Shown piece by piece: positions 62,733 to 64,000 of a DNA stretch of 64,000 nt. A program made the translations under genes and the position numbers. The notes under the pieces are model-generated. The model was given only the letters and a program-made list of their open reading frames with translations, was not told the origin of the DNA and ran no database searches. This DNA is from Aureibaculum luteum (GTDB taxonomy: Bacteria > Bacteroidota > Bacteroidia > Flavobacteriales > Flavobacteriaceae), in NCBI RefSeq assembly GCF_003449015.1, contig NZ_QRGD01000004.1:186001-250000 (forward strand), in the 5' to 3' direction. Every line of letters begins with the position of its first letter. Positions within the stretch are counted from its first letter, which is position 1.

Positions 62733-63551
62733 TTACTCGTTATTATAATTAAACGCCCACTTTATAAAATCGGGAAACAACTTACCCCATGTTGCTAAAT
62801 TATGTTTTCCATTTTCAACTTCTACATAGCGAATAGCATGCGATTCAGAATACCCTCTTAAGGATAATTCTTTAATAACGTCTTTGGTATCATCTATAGC
62901 ATCAATTATTCCATTGTTATTTCTATCTGCATTTTCATCCAAAGTTCCAACTTGCATCCAAAATTTTAGATGAGGATGATAAGATCCATTTTTAATAACA
63001 TCTAGAATAATTCGACTTCTATCTGCATAATCATGCTTTACATATGCCTTTTTACGCCACCAAAATGAACCACTAAAAACACCTACCTTACTAAAAGAAT
63101 GTGCATTATTATAAACAATATCAAAAGCGGTAAGACCACCTAAAGACATTCCTGCCAAAACCCAATCTTTAGGCTCATAAGAAACCTTAAACTCTCCCTT
63201 TAAAAAAGGTATAAACTCCTCAATAATAAATTTAGAATAATTTCCTGCCTTTTTTCCTCTTCCTTTAAAATCACCTGATGATGCAGTACCGTATTCATGA
63301 ATTCTATTTTCATTTGCCTCAACCCCAACATAAACAAATGGTTTATTATTTTTATTTAAATAAGATTCAGAAATTGTTTTCTCTAAGCCCATCGCTCTAA
63401 AGTCCTGGCCGTCATTCATTAATAATACAGAAAAACGTTCTTCAGAGCTCCTGTAATTACCTGGTGCCATCAAACGGAACTTAACCTTTCTATCAAGATT
63501 TTTTGAAAAAAAACTCCCATTCAAACTTATATAATCTATACTAAAACCCAT
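62733..63551 (-). CDS. Putative esterase (alpha/beta hydrolase)
   Basis: A 272-residue esterase-D/Fes-like alpha/beta hydrolase. The nucleophile motif is LAGMSLGGLTAF (Ser near residue 134). VLLMNDGQDF near the N-terminus and ENGKHNLATW near the C-terminus (catalytic His) are typical. There is no signal peptide, and the position of a third catalytic Asp near TLDENAD is plausible. The enzyme probably cleaves an ester of a small substrate. It is divergent from a second esterase-like gene at 63692. Confidence 0.82.
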   Translation of the reverse strand: MGFSIDYISLNGSFFSKNLDRKVKFRLMAPGNYRSSEERFSVLLMNDGQDFRAMGLEKTISESYLNKNNKPFVYVGVEANENRIHEYGTASSGDFKGRGKKAGNYSKFIIEEFIPFLKGEFKVSYEPKDWVLAGMSLGGLTAFDIVYNNAHSFSKVGVFSGSFWWRKKAYVKHDYADRSRIILDVIKNGSYHPHLKFWMQVGTLDENADRNNNGIIDAIDDTKDVIKELSLRGYSESHAIRYVEVENGKHNLATWGKLFPDFIKWAFNYNNE

Positions 63552-63691
63552 TATTCATTTTAAAGTGTGCAATATTAACGATTAATTAAAAATTAAATGA
63601 TATAGAATCATAAAATAAATTATTTCCATATCTATGATAACATTGTATAACATTTTTATTTATATTTAACAAACAAAGACTAAACCAAGCT

Positions 63692-64000
63692 ATGGCTCAA
63701 GTACAACATACTCAATATTATTCAAATACATTAAATAGAAATATTAACCTTGAAGTGACAGGACATTGGGGACATCCTATATTGATGTTTCCATCCTCTG
63801 GAGGTAAATATACACAAAACAATGATTTTGGCTTAAACGAATCCGTTATGCGATTTGTTGAAGAAGGTAGAATAAAGCTTTATAATATAGAAACACTAGA
63901 TATGTTAAGCTTTTATGCAGATGATTTACCAACCGATGTAATTATATATAATTATGAGTTATACATGCAGTTTCTTAAAAATGAAATGATTCCTTATATA
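63692..64000 (+). CDS. Putative esterase, 5' part only (window edge)
   Basis: An open frame of 103 codons starts at the ATG at 63692 and continues off the right edge. It begins MAQVQHTQYYSNTLNRNINL, then VTGHWGHPILMFPSSGGKY, and NYELYMQFLKNEMIPYI at the end. This matches the front of an esterase-type alpha/beta hydrolase found beside the gene at 62733 in flavobacteria. The nucleophile motif is outside the window, so activity cannot be checked. Confidence 0.7.
   Translation, partial: MAQVQHTQYYSNTLNRNINLEVTGHWGHPILMFPSSGGKYTQNNDFGLNESVMRFVEEGRIKLYNIETLDMLSFYADDLPTDVIIYNYELYMQFLKNEMIPYI

Overview
The window is low-GC, AT-rich DNA from a gliding member of the Bacteroidetes, most likely the family Flavobacteriaceae. 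Evidence for this: adjacent gldF and gldG gliding genes, a 1730-residue protein with a C-terminal type IX secretion (T9SS) sorting domain, an UpxY-type NusG paralogue heading a surface-polysaccharide locus, and TAnnTTTG promoter elements in place of sigma70 boxes. Genus is not assignable by eye. No rRNA, tRNA, CRISPR array or insertion sequence was found.

Positions 1-35633 are one large surface glycan locus, almost all on the minus strand and so read from right to left. It opens with the UpxY-like antiterminator (35633) and an orphan WlbA-type UDP-sugar dehydrogenase. A rearranged stretch follows (about 27.2-34.1 kb). In it, a GT2/GT4 glycosyltransferase module occurs twice: once intact, and once with a ruined GT2. 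A nearly identical, non-functional block of about 0.9 kb lies beside each GT4. The core of the locus makes CDP-4-keto-6-deoxyglucose-derived sugar (rfbF, rfbG, an rfbC-like epimerase and a SAF-domain dehydrogenase), encodes polymerase (Wzy) and flippase (Wzx), an O-acetyltransferase overlapping an SGNH esterase, and the UDP-L-FucNAc pathway (capE/fnlA, cupin, capF/fnlB, capG/fnlC). The distal part holds several GT4 glycosyltransferases with enzymes of amide- or peptide-bond type: two sugar-transfer ATP-grasp proteins, a FemAB/GNAT protein and an asparagine-synthase-like protein without its glutaminase half. It also has a membrane-anchored nucleotidyltransferase overlapping a thymidylate-kinase-like gene, and two polysaccharide-deacetylase genes, the last cut by the window edge. 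No initiating sugar-phosphate transferase or Wza/Wzc export gene is visible, so the locus probably continues to the left or relies on genes elsewhere.

Positions 35.8-48.8 kb hold a PIG-L deacetylase, the large T9SS repeat protein, a DUF4369 lipoprotein, peptidase E, and a four-gene set (FkbH-like enzyme, acyl carrier protein, MBOAT acyltransferase, SGNH/DltD-like protein). That set looks like a machine that makes an ACP-bound acyl group, probably glyceryl, and transfers it to an extracytoplasmic acceptor. It is the most interesting candidate system here, next to the amino-acid-decoration gene set in the glycan locus.

Positions 49.3-64.0 kb are largely core flavobacterial genes: two carboxypeptidase-regulatory-like secreted proteins, a DUF6702 protein, a coiled-coil protein with an exact 87-residue repeat, an M1 peptidase, purC, phoH, a SAM hydrolase, an ABM monooxygenase, gldF, gldG, two DUF2911 proteins and two esterases (the last cut by the right edge). 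All family calls come from reading motifs in the translated sequence; no database search was run.
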